The position numbers were made by a program, and so were the translations under genes. Shown one piece after another: positions 23,390 to 35,199 of a DNA stretch of 64,000 nucleotides (positions are counted from its first letter, which is position 1; every line of letters starts with the position of its first letter). Source of the stretch: Cochliopodium minus. Its lineage: Eukaryota > Discosea > Himatismenida > Cochliopodiidae. Where the stretch lies: contig JAMYWO010000043.1 in the NCBI GenBank assembly GCA_024220525.1, forward strand, positions 130,461 to 194,460. Reading direction: 5' to 3'. Below the pieces are notes generated by a model that was given only the letters and a program-made list of their open reading frames with translations, did not search any database and was not told the origin of the DNA.

Positions 23390-24620
23390 ATGAAAAATTA
23401 CAACAATGAGAATGTGGATAATTTTTACACTCCTTTATTTACAAATAATGATGGATTCAAGAATTATGAAACACAAATCTATGCTGCTGCCTTATGTTTA
23501 AAAGAGCTCAATTCAACATCACAATCACTATTTGATTTACACAAATCATTGGGTCAGAATGGAATGTTGAATAATTGCAGAATGGTTGCTGAACAATGTT
23601 GCACTGATTTGATTAAGATGAAAATAAACCAAACTGGCGAGAATATGATGCTGAATCAAAAGATAATCCAATTGAAATTAAACAAAGATCTTATACCTTC
23701 TGAAATGAATGATATTTTCAAGTAAATATTTTAAAAAGAATAAATTCATAACATAATTATATTCATAGATTCATATTTTAACGATTAAGAAAATTAATCA
23801 ATTTATTCAAAGGCAATTCCTAAATTATGCGGAAATTGTTAAAAAATTAGGAAATGCAGGTTCGCATTTCAACAACAATCCACCCAATACAATGGACAAA
23901 GTGATTGCGTTATCCAGTGTATGCCAACTTTGCTACTCTTTGCTGGTTATATACAAACATCACAAGAACAACCCAAACAAACTCTCTGATAAACAACCAA
24001 AAAAAAAATATGAAGGGAAATACACTGAAAAACTTAAAGCATTAGAAATTAAGAATAACAAAAATAAACGAAATAGCGTTATTAGCACTAATAATGATAA
24101 TAACAATAACAATCACAACAAAAATAAAAAAGAAGTATCCTCTCAAAATAATGACCAAAAGCAAAACTCTCCTGCCAAATTAAAAAAGCCCTCTGTCAAT
24201 AATACCTCCAACAACACTACTACCACACAAAAGTACAAATGGCAGATGAAGAACGGAGGAGAAAAATGGGTGTTTTATCCCACTCATGTCTCCAAAGAAC
24301 TCGAAGCACAATACCTGGATAACAATGTTTTCTTTAAAAAAATATTTGATGGGGCCGAACATATCATCAATTTTGGAAATATGACCGATACTTCGAACAA
24401 TGTGGTCTTCACAATCAAAAGAACTCCCATCAACAAAGCCAAGCATGTCTGGCAATACTTTTCCAACAGTTCAGAGTGGTGGAATTATGATCCAGAGTCC
24501 GCCAGAGAGATTGAAACTAACTACAAAAAGAAAGTTTGCCATTTTGAGTTGGAGATCAAGAACAAAATTTATGTAATTGATCTTTCCAAAATGACTCAAC
24601 GTTACAAACAGGATACTTGA
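23390..24620 (+). CDS. DUF4145-like (HEPN-type) protein with two C-terminal WWE domains
   Basis: Two exons (23390-23721 and 23813-24620). Residues about 25-160 are helical and end in YAEIVKKLGNAGSHFNN and a helix SSVCQLCYSLLVIYKHH. This resembles DUF4145, a HEPN-superfamily domain with an (R/K)xxGNxxxH signature. A low-complexity Lys/Asn linker follows. The C-terminal half has KYKWQMKNGGEKWVFYPTHVS...INFGNM, and then a classic WWE domain: HVWQYFSNSSEWWNYDPESA, REIETNYKKK, YVIDLSKMTQRY. WWE domains bind ADP-ribose chains or mediate ubiquitin/ADP-ribose protein contacts. The combination suggests a link between poly-ADP-ribose or ubiquitin sensing and RNA or nucleotide targeting, which is inference. 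Transcribed away from the NAALADase-like gene across about 205 bases. Confidence 0.75.
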
Positions 24621-25140
24621 AAGAAACATCAGAAGATTTCTTTTGTAATTTCTTTTTTTGATTGATATTCTTTCCTTTGTTTCGCTCAACCTCCAACAAA
24701 ACAATTGGTGAAATAACTTCTCTAAAAACAAAATATTAATTCTTCAAACAAACAAAAACATTATCAAGTAATATTACATTATTACTTAAAAACAATTGAA
24801 ATTTGAAATATTAAAAAAATTATTTTAATCTTCTCTGGCAATAACTTTATTATCTTCTTCCATTTGAAGAAAGTTTGAAAATAAAAATAAAATTCCAAAA
24901 GAAAATTAATATTTTCGCTCTAAAGACTTTATTTTGGACAGTTTTCTTAAATTTTTTAACTTATCAAATTCAAAATGAAAATTAACTTGTGTTTTTAATT
25001 TAAAAAGAGAAATTTTTCTTCTTAATAATTTTCTCTTTATTTGAAAAAATAAAAAAATAAAAAAAAAAATTAAATTAAAAATTAAAAAAAACCACAATTA
25101 AATAAACAAATTCGGAAGAAGATAAAACAACAATATCAAA
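24621..25140. other. Intergenic, nothing recognised
   Basis: About 520 bases of A/T-rich DNA between two plus-strand genes. Reading frames here are short and lysine/phenylalanine-rich, without family signals. The 5' end of the next gene's transcript must lie at its right side. Confidence 0.6.
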
Positions 25141-25749
25141 ATGCCAAGATACAAAAGACCAATACACAAAAAGAAAGAAGAAAATGAATCCAATTTAAAT
25201 ATAGTTCGTAATCAACAAGTGAAAGATGAAAAAGGACTTCTATTCCAATCTTCAATATAAATGGAGTGAAATTTTTCTTGTTATGATATAAGAAATTTTC
25301 TAGGGATTTTAAAGGATGCACAAAATGGAGAAGAATTAAAATATACCTTCAGGTATGTTAAAATAATCTTTGATTTGCACTAATTTATTCTCTTTTTTTC
25401 AAAATTTAGAAAACTCTACCAAACTCTTGAAAGAAAAGAACCTGAAGAAAGATTAGTTGCTGAACAAAAAGAAATATTGAAACAAATAACCTACAAATAC
25501 AAAGTCAATATAAATCCCAATAAAAAGACAATCTTTCTTAAATTGGATCAAGTATTAAAGGGAAATTTCAAGTATTTGCTTGATTATAACATTCCAATTA
25601 ATTATAGCATCGAATTGATGATCAAACTTGGAAATTATAAACCAAAATTAGATAAACCCCAAATTGAAGATCCACCAAGCCCCATCTTTAAAGTATTTCA
25701 AGATGATTTTGAAATATCCAGAGATACACTCTTCTTTATTTTCAATTAA
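25141..25749 (+). CDS. Small basic protein of unknown function (about 150 residues)
   Basis: Three exons close in frame: ATG 25141 MPRYKRPIHKKKEENE...NIVR (donor in GTTC|gtaatc), RILKDAQNGEELKYTFR, and KLYQTLERKEPEERLVAEQ...SRDTLFFIFN with TAA at 25747-25749. The N terminus is strongly basic. The middle is charged and helical (LVAEQKEILKQITYKYK), and a proline-containing segment (IEDPPSPIFKVF) sits near the C terminus. No membrane span or signal peptide is visible and I recognise no family. Splice consistency and a third exon with normal coding composition support a real gene. Confidence 0.55.
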
Positions 25750-25894
25750 TTCAAAAAAAAGACTGTATAAAAAAATTGTACATGAATAAATTATTTTTTC
25801 AAAACCAACAAGTTTTTTATTGATTATTTCTTTTTCATTCGAATCTGTATTTTTGGGATTCAATATAACTTTCCCTTCAAAAATAAAAAAAAAA

Positions 25895-26536
25895 ATGAGA
25901 AACTTTATTAAACCCAAATTCAATAATATCATCAAAAAATCAATATGGAGAGTAATTAATGGATATCAAAACCATTATTTTTAATAATTTTAATAATTTT
26001 TTCAAAAAGAACAAATATTATAGCACCAATAAAGTAAGACAACAAATAATAAGCCATATATATGATTAAAATTCTGAAGAAAAATATGAAAAATAACAAA
26101 ATATTAACGAAATTATTTTCAAAAGGATACATTTGGAATTGGTAAATTGAACCATATCGCTATTGCAGTACCAGATCTTGCATCTGCAACCAAAATATAC
26201 AAAGAAATACTGGGATGCAAAGTATCAGAACCTTTAGAACTTCCAGAACATGGAGTAACCACAGTATTTGTAGAATTGGAAAACACAAAGATAGAATTGT
26301 TGCATCCATTAGGAGAGAAAAGTCCTATTGCAAAATTTTTGGCTAAACATCCATCTGGTGGAATCCATCATTATTGTGTTGAGGTGGATGATATAAATGT
26401 TGCTTTGGAAAGAGTCACTTCACAAGGATTGACTCCTATAGATAAAAAACCAAAGATTGGTGCTCATGGCAAACCAGTCGTATTTATGCATCCTAAAGAT
26501 TTGAATGGTGTATTGGTTGAATTAGAGCAAAAATAA
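25895..26536 (+). CDS. MCEE: Methylmalonyl-CoA epimerase, mitochondrial
   Basis: Interconverts (2S)- and (2R)-methylmalonyl-CoA between propionyl-CoA carboxylase and methylmalonyl-CoA mutase. Exon 1 (25895-25951) encodes MRNFIKPKFNNIIKKSIWR, a basic amphipathic presequence pointing to mitochondria. Exon 2 (26126-26536) is the complete vicinal-oxygen-chelate fold: LNHIAIAVPDL (metal His), LPEHGVTTVFVEL, IELLHPLGEKSPIAKFL, GGIHHYCVEVDDI (metal His), KIGAHGKPVVFMHPKD and GVLVELEQK (metal Glu). It is close to the human enzyme along its whole length. All metal ligands are present. Confidence 0.94.
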
Positions 26537-27044
26537 TAAAAAGATTAATATATATTTTTATTTTACACATAAAAACACTTATCACAAAGCATAATCTCCA
26601 AAATAAAGAGATTAATCATTTAAAAATTAATAAAAAATTATAAAAATTAAATTAGAGATTTCAATGCTTTTCCTATTGATGAACTCCAAAATATATAATT
26701 TTATTTTTCTTCCCTTCCCAATATTCAAACAAATATAAAAGAAGATAAGATCATATCCGATCAATTTGCTCTTCCACCAATGAAATTTGATCTGTTTCAA
26801 AAAATCCTTTTTGAAGGATATTTATCATCAAAAGAGATATTTTGAAAATTTAGGTAAGATATCAAACTCTATTGAAAATAGGATGTTTTGAACAAGTTTT
26901 AAAAAAGGATTGCAATTTTAAATTAAATCTCAAAGATAATTCATTTTGATATTATTGAGTTCAAACTAGCTTCCATTCTAAAAAAAATAAAGTCAAAAAC
27001 GAATAAAAATATTATAAAAAAAAAAAAAGAATAACTGAAGAGTA
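26537..27044. other. Intergenic, with a possible small coding fragment
   Basis: About 508 bases. Around 26757-26850 a frame reads ISDQFALPPMKFDLFQKILFE, and around 26856-26945 another reads VRYQTLLKIGCFEQVLKKD. They are split by what could be a splice site or a break. This may be a relic or a tiny unrecognised gene; the evidence is weak. Confidence 0.25.
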
Positions 27045-28008
27045 ATGAAAGGAATGAAGTATGGTCATTATCAAATATTGTATAAATTGGGAGAAGGAAA
27101 AGATTCTATTTGTTATTTCGCAATAAATACAAATAATAAAAAAGAATATTGCTTAAAAGTGATTCCTATCCAAAGAGATCAGAAGACCAAGAAATCCAGA
27201 ATAATGATTGAGATAGAATGTCTCAAGAAATTAAATGAAGAGGAGAATATAGTGAAGTATCACGAGTCGTTCAAGGTGAATGATGCAAAGAATAGAGAAT
27301 TGATATGCATCTCCATGGAGATGATGCCAATGACTCTTTCTGAATATCTCTATAGAAAAAACGAAAAGTTTAGCGAGAAACTTACGAAGAAAATCGTAAG
27401 GAATTTATGCATTGCCTTATTGACTTGCCATGATAAATTGATTGTTCATAATGATATAAAACCAGAAAATATAGCAATAGATCCAAGATCACATACAATT
27501 AAAATATTAGGTAAACTTTTTATTTAAAAAGTTTATAAAATATTTTCCGATCTGATATTTTTATCACATTCTAGATTTTGGATTGGCTTCTATTAGCAAA
27601 AGTGAAAGTGATATTAAATGCATCAAAAAAATTCAAGGAACACCTTTCACTATGTCACCAGAAAAATTCCTCAAACTGGAACATGATGGGAGGAAATCAG
27701 ATGTATGGGCCATTGGAGTGATTATGTACAGAATGGTAAAATATAATTGAATAATAAAAATTTTTTTTTTTTTATTTTTAAATTCCCTCTCCAATAATTA
27801 GATAGCCGGAAGATATCCATTCGATAATATGCTCAATGATTTGAGTGAATTAGGGAGATCTATCTGCTTCGATAACTTTGAGATTCCTAATTGTTCTCCA
27901 AAGTTTTTATCTCTCCTCAATATGATGCTTCTTAAAAATCCAGAGAATCGTATTGATCTCAAAGATGTTCTCGAACATCCATTCTTTAAACAATCAAGTA
28001 ATCAATAA
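27045..28008 (+). CDS. Serine/threonine protein kinase, stand-alone catalytic domain
   Basis: Three exons (27045-27511, 27575-27735, 27802-28008) give about 276 residues, little more than one kinase domain. Visible: Gly-rich loop LGEGKDSICYFA (third Gly replaced), Lys in YCLKVIPI, C-helix Glu in MIEIECLKKL, catalytic loop VHNDIKPENI, DFGLAS, activation-segment end GTPFTMSPE, subdomain IX SDVWAIGVIMYRM, and a C-terminal ENRIDLKDVLEHPFF. The HRD motif is H-N-D: the Arg that contacts a phosphorylated activation loop is absent, so it is a non-RD kinase, but the catalytic Asp, Lys and Asn are kept. Substrate unknown; no subfamily assigned. Confidence 0.88.
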
Positions 28009-28343
28009 TATAATCTAATCAAGAAACGAAAAGTGGAAGCGGAATTTTTTTATTTATTTATTTTAATAGTGTATTTTAATTAAAAGCGATATTTTCAAAC
28101 TTTATTTCTATATTTTTTTTTCCTTAGAGTTTTTCTTTCAATTTTTGTTCAATTATATTTCAAAAAGCATATCTTTCCCCATCTTAAGATTGATCTAAAT
28201 TAAATTTCATTATATTTTCCGTTTTTTTTTTTTTTTTGAAATAAAATAATTTAATTTTGATTTAGCTTTGTTTTTCTTTTTTGCCAAAAAAAAGGTTTTT
28301 TTTTGTACACTCTCTTCTCTTATTAACCCATATATCTCTTGAT
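28009..28343. other. Intergenic between convergent genes
   Basis: About 335 bases holding the 3' ends of the kinase (plus) and GATA (minus) genes. Poly-T and poly-A tracts are present; no other feature seen. Confidence 0.6.
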
Positions 28344-29063
28344 CTATATGGTTTTAAAATTTAAATAATGTTTCCCACATGTTTCACACAATGATTCCAA
28401 GCCATCAGGACCATCCATCCTTGAACAATGACAAGATTAATACAATGAGTGTAATTTGTCAATAAAAAAAAAACGGTACCATTTTTCTGAATGTTTTGTT
28501 TCACACACCTGACAAAATCTTTTAGTTTGTATATTGGGAGAATCAGATTGGGTAAAACCATCGAATATTTCTTCTGATTTGATAGGTTGTTTTTGAAAAT
28601 CGATCCTAATCAAATATATTCAAAAGGAATCATTGAATATTAAAATAAAATAAATTATTTTTTTTGTTAAATGTGATTTTGGTGTATTGATCAAAAGGGA
28701 CTATTAATTAATATCGTATTCGGGATTTATCTTTTAATATCCAAAAATGTGTTTGATTTACCATGAATTTTTCTGAATAGGTAAATCGCTTGGAATCGAT
28801 CCAAAATAAGAAAAAGAAAATTTTTCCTTCGGCATCACATGTTCGATTTGTTGCACCATGGAAGAAATGATGGTGGATAATTGAAAGAAGAATTGATTAT
28901 CCTCCTTATCTTGCAATTTTTCTCCCATTTTTTGATGTAATTCAATCAAATTGTGAATTATCTTCTCCTTTATCTCTGAACTTCCTGATTCTCCTTCTAT
29001 TAATGGCCAGGATCCGTCACCAAAAGATAATTTGGGATTTTTCGTGGATTCTCCAAAGCTCAT
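28344..29063 (-). CDS. GATA-type zinc finger protein
   Basis: Starts at ATG 29061-29063 (MSFGESTKN). An N-terminal region of about 100 residues has a helical stretch (IKEKIIHNLIELHQKMGEKL, then QLSTIISSMVQQIEHV). The finger spans the last intron: RFCQVCETKHSEKW | MDGPDGLESLCETCGKHY. This is C-x2-C-x18-C-x2-C with the GPxGxxxLCxxCG signature of GATA factors, and the protein ends shortly after (NFKTI, TAG at 28344-28346). Reading straight through the intron would give a different frame and lose the finger. Likely a sequence-specific transcription regulator; the DNA target is not shown. Head-to-head with the release-factor gene, 108 bases apart. Confidence 0.85.
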
Positions 29064-29171
29064 TGTGTGGTGTTTAAAAAAATTATCAAATTTTTTTTTT
29101 TATTTTCTTTATTTAAAAAAAATTCTGCTCATTATCTTTGATATCATATCTCCCTCCTTCTGATAAAAAGA

Positions 29172-31151
29172 ATGTTTAAATTCAAATACAATCATAAATC
29201 CATTTTTAAGAATCATTTCTTCAAAAATTCTATCCGCTTCATGAACACTCCATCACAATCATTCATACAAAATAAAGATATAAGAGAATCATTGGAAAAG
29301 ATGGAGGTCAAATATAATCAATTAACTGCTGAAATGTCAAAAGTAAAGAATTTTTTTTTTTTTTTAGGAGTGATATAAGGATTCAACAGAATATATACCA
29401 TATATCATTCTGATTTGATATTAATTACTATAATCTCTTTTCATATTTGTTCCAATCTGTTTATATGCCAATATATAATGATCATGATAAAACAATTGAA
29501 TCCCATTCTATTCATAATATACAGGAGGGTTTGACAAGTGTGGAAATAGGGAATATAAATAAAGAGATTAAAAAAATATCATCAATCTCTGAATTCTATA
29601 AAGAATTCAAAATGAAAGAAAAAGAAGTGATGGAATTACAAACTTTGATTGAAAGTTCCAACGATGGAGAAGCAGGTGAAAAGAAAATAACATCCATTCC
29701 TTCTTCAAATAAATAAAAAAAAAATTATTTTTCTTATTCATTTCAGAGAAAGAATTGGCGGCGATGGCAAAAGAAGATTTTAATAAAGTGAGAGAAGAAT
29801 TAGATTCATGTGAAAATAATTTGTTGGATTCAATCATCCCCAAAGATAATGTTGATGATAGATCTGCCATTCTAGAAATTAGGTAAAAGAAAAAATAAAG
29901 AAAAAGAAATTTAGTATCCTTTTTGACAAAGACAAATATTTTTTTTCTTTTTTTTATAAAATTTAAACAAATAAAAACTTTTTTTTTTCTTTTTAAATTT
30001 AAAGGAGTGGAGCAGGAGGGTAAAAAAAAAAAAAAACAAATTTTGAAGTAAAAATTAACAATTTCATTCAATAATTTATTGATCAGTTTGGAAGCTTCTT
30101 TATTCGCAGCGGATATATTTAGAATGTACAATTTGTTTGCGATGAACAGAGGATGGAAGTTGGACATCGTTGAGGAGGCTTTCACTGACATGAAAGGTTA
30201 CCGAGAAGTTATTGCACAAATCAATGGTATTGGTGTTTATGGTACATTAAAATTTGAGAGTGGTGTTCACAGGTTTATTAATTTTGATTTTTTTTGATTT
30301 TTTTTTTTATAATTAAATTTTTATTTTTAAAAGAGTACAAAGATATCCTGAAACGGATAAAAAGAAAATTCACACAAGTACTGTGTAAAATATTATTTAA
30401 ATATTTTTTCAATCCTTTTACAATATCCAAAAAATTTAAAATTAAAGGACTGTGGCGATCTTGCCTGTGGCAGAAGAAGTGGATGTACAAATATTGGACA
30501 AAGATTTAAGAATAGATGTCTATCGTTCAGGAGGTAAAGATTTATTTGTCATTGACCATTTATATCGTATTTATTAATATTAATTTCAAATTTTTTAATT
30601 TTTAATTTAAAATTTTTTCAAATTTTTTTTGTAAATTATTTTTTAATTTTTTAAAGGTGCTGGAGGACAGCATGTTAACACTACAAACTCTGCTGTGAGA
30701 GTCACCCATATTCCTACCAATACTGTTGTTTGTATCCAAGATGAAAGAACTCAGCATTACAACAAACAAAAGGCATTGATGATTTTGAGATCTAGATTAT
30801 ATGAAAGTCAAAGAATTAAACTCCAACAAGAAAGAGCTTCTCAAAGAAAAAAGTAATTTTTTATTAATTTTTTTAATCATTTTTATTTAATTTTTATTTT
30901 TAAATTTATTTCCCTTTTTAATTTTTTTTTTTCTCCGCCTTTTTAGATTGATTGGTACTGGTGGAAGAGAAGAAAAGATTCGTACTTATAATTGGCCACA
31001 GAGTCGTATCACTGATCATCGTATCAGCTTCACTCTCTTTAACATCGATGCCATGATGGATGGTGATCTCCTCGATCAGTTCCTCCAAGAACTCAAGATC
31101 CACGATGTGATCGAATCCATCATCGAAGAGTTAAATGCGAATAATAATTGA
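29172..31151 (+). CDS. mtRF1a: Mitochondrial peptide chain release factor 1
   Basis: Class I release factor terminating mitochondrial translation. The N terminus ([19 protein letters not shown]) is a basic presequence. A helical domain, [43 protein letters not shown] and the peptidyl-hydrolysis motif [16 protein letters not shown] follow in the family's order. It ends [16 protein letters not shown], then LDQFLQEL and TGA at 31149-31151. Exons are joined by short introns, and the Ser-Gly-Ala-Gly segment of EIRSGAGG comes from a 15-base exon (30005-30019). It appears intact. The GGQ and the RITDHR region distinguish it from RF3 or ICT1-type rescue factors, which are shorter. Confidence 0.93.
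30005..30019 (+). other. 15-base micro-exon in the mitochondrial RF1 gene
   Basis: The sequence between ag (30004) and gt (30020) encodes S-G-A-G inside the invariant EIRxGxGG block. Its flanking introns are about 120 and 70 bases, and both phases close only if it is included. Confidence 0.9.
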
Positions 31152-31597
31152 TCTTCGATTATTTTCTTAATTTATTTTTATGTTTAATTTCTATTTTGGA
31201 ATGCTTTCTATTATTATTATATGTTTATTTTTGGTATTTATTATGGATTGTTTGAAAAAATAATTAAAAAGGTTCTCTCTTTTTTTTTTTTACCTCAATT
31301 CCTTATCATATTCTTTTTCTCCTTCTAATATTTATTTATATCTTCAAAAAAAAGGATAGATCCCCTTTCAAATAAAAATAATTTTTTTCTCTTTATTGAT
31401 AATATTACGTAACAAACAGATAATACAAAGTTCACTTGCTAAAAAAAAAAAAAAAAAAATTAAAATTGAAAATAAAATAAAACAAAAGGGAATTTTTCCA
31501 TCCTAAATCCTTTCTCTTTTGTATTGCCACAAACAATTATAAACTCGCTCGATCTCTTTATTTTTTTTTTGATATTTTTGAACGAGAAATTAAAGAG
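31152..31597. other. Intergenic, nothing recognised
   Basis: About 446 bases of A/T-rich sequence between two plus-strand genes. No coding or RNA signal seen. Confidence 0.6.
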
Positions 31598-34500
31598 ATG
31601 AATTCTCAATCAAACAATTTATTTATTCATTACGGAAGAATACAATGGAATGCAAAAGATGGTAAATATCAAGACTTTTTTAATAAAAGATTTCTTGCTT
31701 CCTTTCTTCATTTTTTATTTGAAAATTTTTTTTTCAGTTAAAAAAAATAATAATTTTTAATTCCCAAACCATTTATTATTATTTTGTTATAACAGATTCA
31801 TATGAATTGAAAGATAGTCATTCCTCTGATAAAACTGATTTCCCAAAGCACATCTTTGATTTTTGTTTTGTAGATATATTTAAACTGAAGAATCTATCGA
31901 TTCAAAATACAAATACCAAAAGAATGTAAGTATATCAAAAAGTTAAAACTTTAAAAAATTCAAAATATTCTTATTATTTTGAAAATAAAACAAATATCAC
32001 TCAAATTATGAAGCAAAAAAATATTTGGAATTCAGATTAAGAAATCTCCTATAAAAAATCGGCTATAATTTAATTATTATCGCCTATAAAATCATCCATT
32101 GAATAATTTTTATTTGAATAAGAATTCTTTTCAATTTTGGAATCCCGATCATCAAATACCATTCGGCAATTAATTTTATAAAGAAAAATTAAAATATAAT
32201 TTTTTGAATCACTCATTTTATTATTCATTCCTAAAATAATACAAAATTGCACAAATATCTTTCATACTCCAAACAATTATTCTAATTAACTTACTTTTCT
32301 TTTCTAATTATTCAGTGATAATTTCTCCTTCACGCTCACTGGCGGAGATTCAACCAAACAATATGCAATATGCAGAAGAATTAGTTATCATGAAAAGGGC
32401 CATTATATTTCAATATGTATGATAATAATCTCAAAGAAGTAAGATAAAAATTAAAAAAGAAATTTTTTGAAATGGCTGAAATAAAATATATTGTAAAATA
32501 TAATGATATTATTAAGAATTAAACTATCATAACTTCTAATACTAATTTAATACTTTTAATTTCCCTCTTTTTTTTCACATTTAAACCTAATTTTTGAATG
32601 AATTTTTTATTTAGACCATGGTTCGAACTTTTCTCGGACATTTTACAGATTCAAGAGTTGATACATGAGAATGAACAACAAAAAAAATTCAACTTTTTGA
32701 CAGAGTTGTTAACACAATCACTCCCAGACCCGGGAAACGCCTTTAAAGTAGAAATCCCATATAAAAAGCAATTAAACAGAGCGTTTTTAAAATTAAAAAG
32801 ACCATTAAGAGGTAAAAATTATGATCTAATTAACATTAATATATTTATTCAATTAAAAAACAAAAATCAATTTAAATTTGAACAAATTTTTTCTTTCAAA
32901 AGGTTATGGAGATATTGACTGCGAAAATTTGTTTTCTTCTTTGGATATTTACAGGATCGTTTCCCTTTTCTTGGATGTCCTTCAAGAGAAAAAAATAGTT
33001 GTACATTCTGAAACACTGGGTAAAGTGTCTTCCACCGTAAGAACTATTGCAGCATTTTTGTATCCATTTAAGTGGCAGGTTTAAAAAAATATTTCAAAAT
33101 TATTTTTTTTTTTTTATTTTTTTTTTTGAATTTATTATTTTTTTTTTTTTAGCATATTTTCATTCCTTTGTTGCCATACAAACTTTTGGACTATTGTTGT
33201 GCCACAATACCTTTTTTGGTTGGAACACATTCTTCTCTTGTGGACGAGTTGAAAAAGAGGGCTCTTGAAGAAGATGGTAAAATTTAATCTATTTTTACTT
33301 ATTTTTTAATTTTATTTTTTGTTTTTATCATTTTAAATTTATTTTTATTTTCTTTTTTACTTTTTATTATAAAAGTGATTTTTGTTGATTTGGATCTTCC
33401 TATTATCTCAATGCCTCCCAGAGAATATCAGTCATTGCCTCGTCCAGTAAAACTCATGGGAGATGCTTTGTATGAGCTCGAATCATACAATAAAAGTAAT
33501 TAAAAAAAAAAATGTTTTTAAATGGTTTTTATTATTTTTATTAATTTTATTAATTTTGTTATTTTTAAATAGTTTTTATTAATTTTATTAATTTTATTAA
33601 TTTTATCAGTTTTCTTAATTTTATTATTTTTATTATTATTTGCAATTTTTTTAATTTTTTTTTAATAAGATTCTCTTGAATGGAGCAGCACTGTCACTGA
33701 AACTTTCATGAAGTTTTTTTTAGATGTTTTTTGGGAGTATAAAAAATACATTGTAAATGAAAAATTCGACAAAACATCCTTTATAAAAACCAAATACACA
33801 TCCAAAGAAGTAAAAAAAAAAAAAATTTTTTTTTGATACTTTTTTTATTATTTATTTTTAAAAAAAGTTTATTGAAAATTTCTGTGGAACACAAATGTTC
33901 GCTTGTTTTATAGATGAAAGGATCCGTATGGAAAAAGAGAACAGAAAAGATTATTTCGACAAAAAGGCAGAGGAATATGCTACCCAAGGGATCAGAGGTG
34001 TTGGAAAGTTCTTGGGAGATTTCCTCAGTAAAGCTAAAACTGGTTTCTTCGCACCAAAAACCAAAACCCCTCCCACCCAACAAAGCAAACCTATCCCACA
34101 AAGTAAATAAAAAACTTTTCAAATTTTTATAAATTTTATTCCTCAAAAAAATGTTTCTTTCATTATTACATTTTTAATTTTTTTAATATTTATTCCTCAA
34201 AAAACCATTTCTTTATTTTTATTATTATTTTTTTTTCTTAACAAAATTTTTTTTTATTCCTTTTCTTTTAAAAGGCACACCTCTAAACAAAAAAATAAGT
34301 GTACCTACCATCAACCTTGTGGATCTTTCAAATAACTCGGGACAATTAATAAGCACGCAAGAGAGAAGATCACTGAAAGAAGGCATCTTCAACAACGGCT
34401 CGCCAAGAAAGGATTACATGGAGAAACCCCAAGTGCTCCAACCCTACAAGTCCAACCCCACCGACACCACCACCTCCCTCATCGACTTTAACTTCCTCAA

Positions 34501-34837
34501 CCCCTCTCCTCCTCAAAACCTGCATCAACCTTACCAAAGTCAACCGTATCAAAGTCAACCTTATCAAAGCCAGCCTTTAAACAACAATAACAACGATGTT
34601 GTTGAAATTCCTGTTAGAGAGGTTAAGGAGATTAAACTTAAACCCGTCCAAAAACTTCCCGTCGTTCCTTTGGATAGTCTTTTGGATTCTTCTTCTTTTC
34701 TTCAGCCTGAAACTTCTCTTAGTCCTACTGGCGACAGCAATACTACTGAGGAGATGTCTTATGAGGCTTTTGCTAAAAAGTTTGAGACTCGCCAGAAGAA
34801 CTTGATGAGCATTCCTGAAGAAAACGAGACCAATTGA
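31598..34837 (+). CDS. DENN-domain protein, DENND1 (connecdenn)-like Rab GEF
   Basis: DENND1 proteins activate Rab35 on endocytic membranes. From ATG 31598 the exons give the u-DENN part (FPKHIFDFCF, FSFTLTGGDSTKQYAICRR, KPWFELFSDILQ). The central DENN follows (LFLDVLQEKKIVVHSE, IAAFLYPFKWQHIFIPLLP, LLDYCCATIPFLVGTHSSL), then a d-DENN-like part (FIENFCGTQMFACFIDERI). The C-terminal third (from about 34276) is disordered and Pro/Gln/Asn/Ser-rich with three YQSQP repeats, comparable in position to the clathrin/AP2-binding tail of animal connecdenns. A long intron (about 31927-32314) lies early in the gene. The last exon is much richer in G+C than its surroundings. Family confident; the Rab partner is inferred. 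Confidence 0.88.
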
Positions 34838-35199
34838 TTTTAAATGAATAAAAAAAAATAACATCAATCAGGTCTGCTCTTTACTCTGGAATTAATAAAT
34901 AAAATTTAAAAAAAAAAAAAAACATTTTTTTCTCTTCAAAGTTTGAAATATAAATAAAAAGTTTGACAACAATTGAGTATAAGAAAGCATTTTCTTTTTT
35001 TTTCAAGAAGACAATTAAAAAGAAACTCACCAATTTTTATTTAGAATTATTCATTTATTGAGAAACAAAACTAGGTTAAAAAAAGGGAGTGTTGACTTTG
35101 ATTTGATTGGAAAACACAATGCAGTTTCTATGAATTAAATTATAATAAAAAAAAAATTGAGATCATTTAAAGATTGAGAGAATTTAATATTTGATCCAA
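34838..35199. other. Intergenic, nothing recognised
   Basis: About 362 bases between two plus-strand genes, with poly-A tracts near 34905-34920 and no coding signal. Confidence 0.6.

Noticed and set aside
26740-26950. Separate small gene between MCEE and the kinase
   Set aside because: Two short frames could be joined, but there is no recognised family, clear start or firm stop context; left as a weak note.
32620-32640. tRNA-like GGTTCGAA box
   Set aside because: It lies inside the DENN coding sequence (PWFELF), and no cloverleaf can be formed around it.
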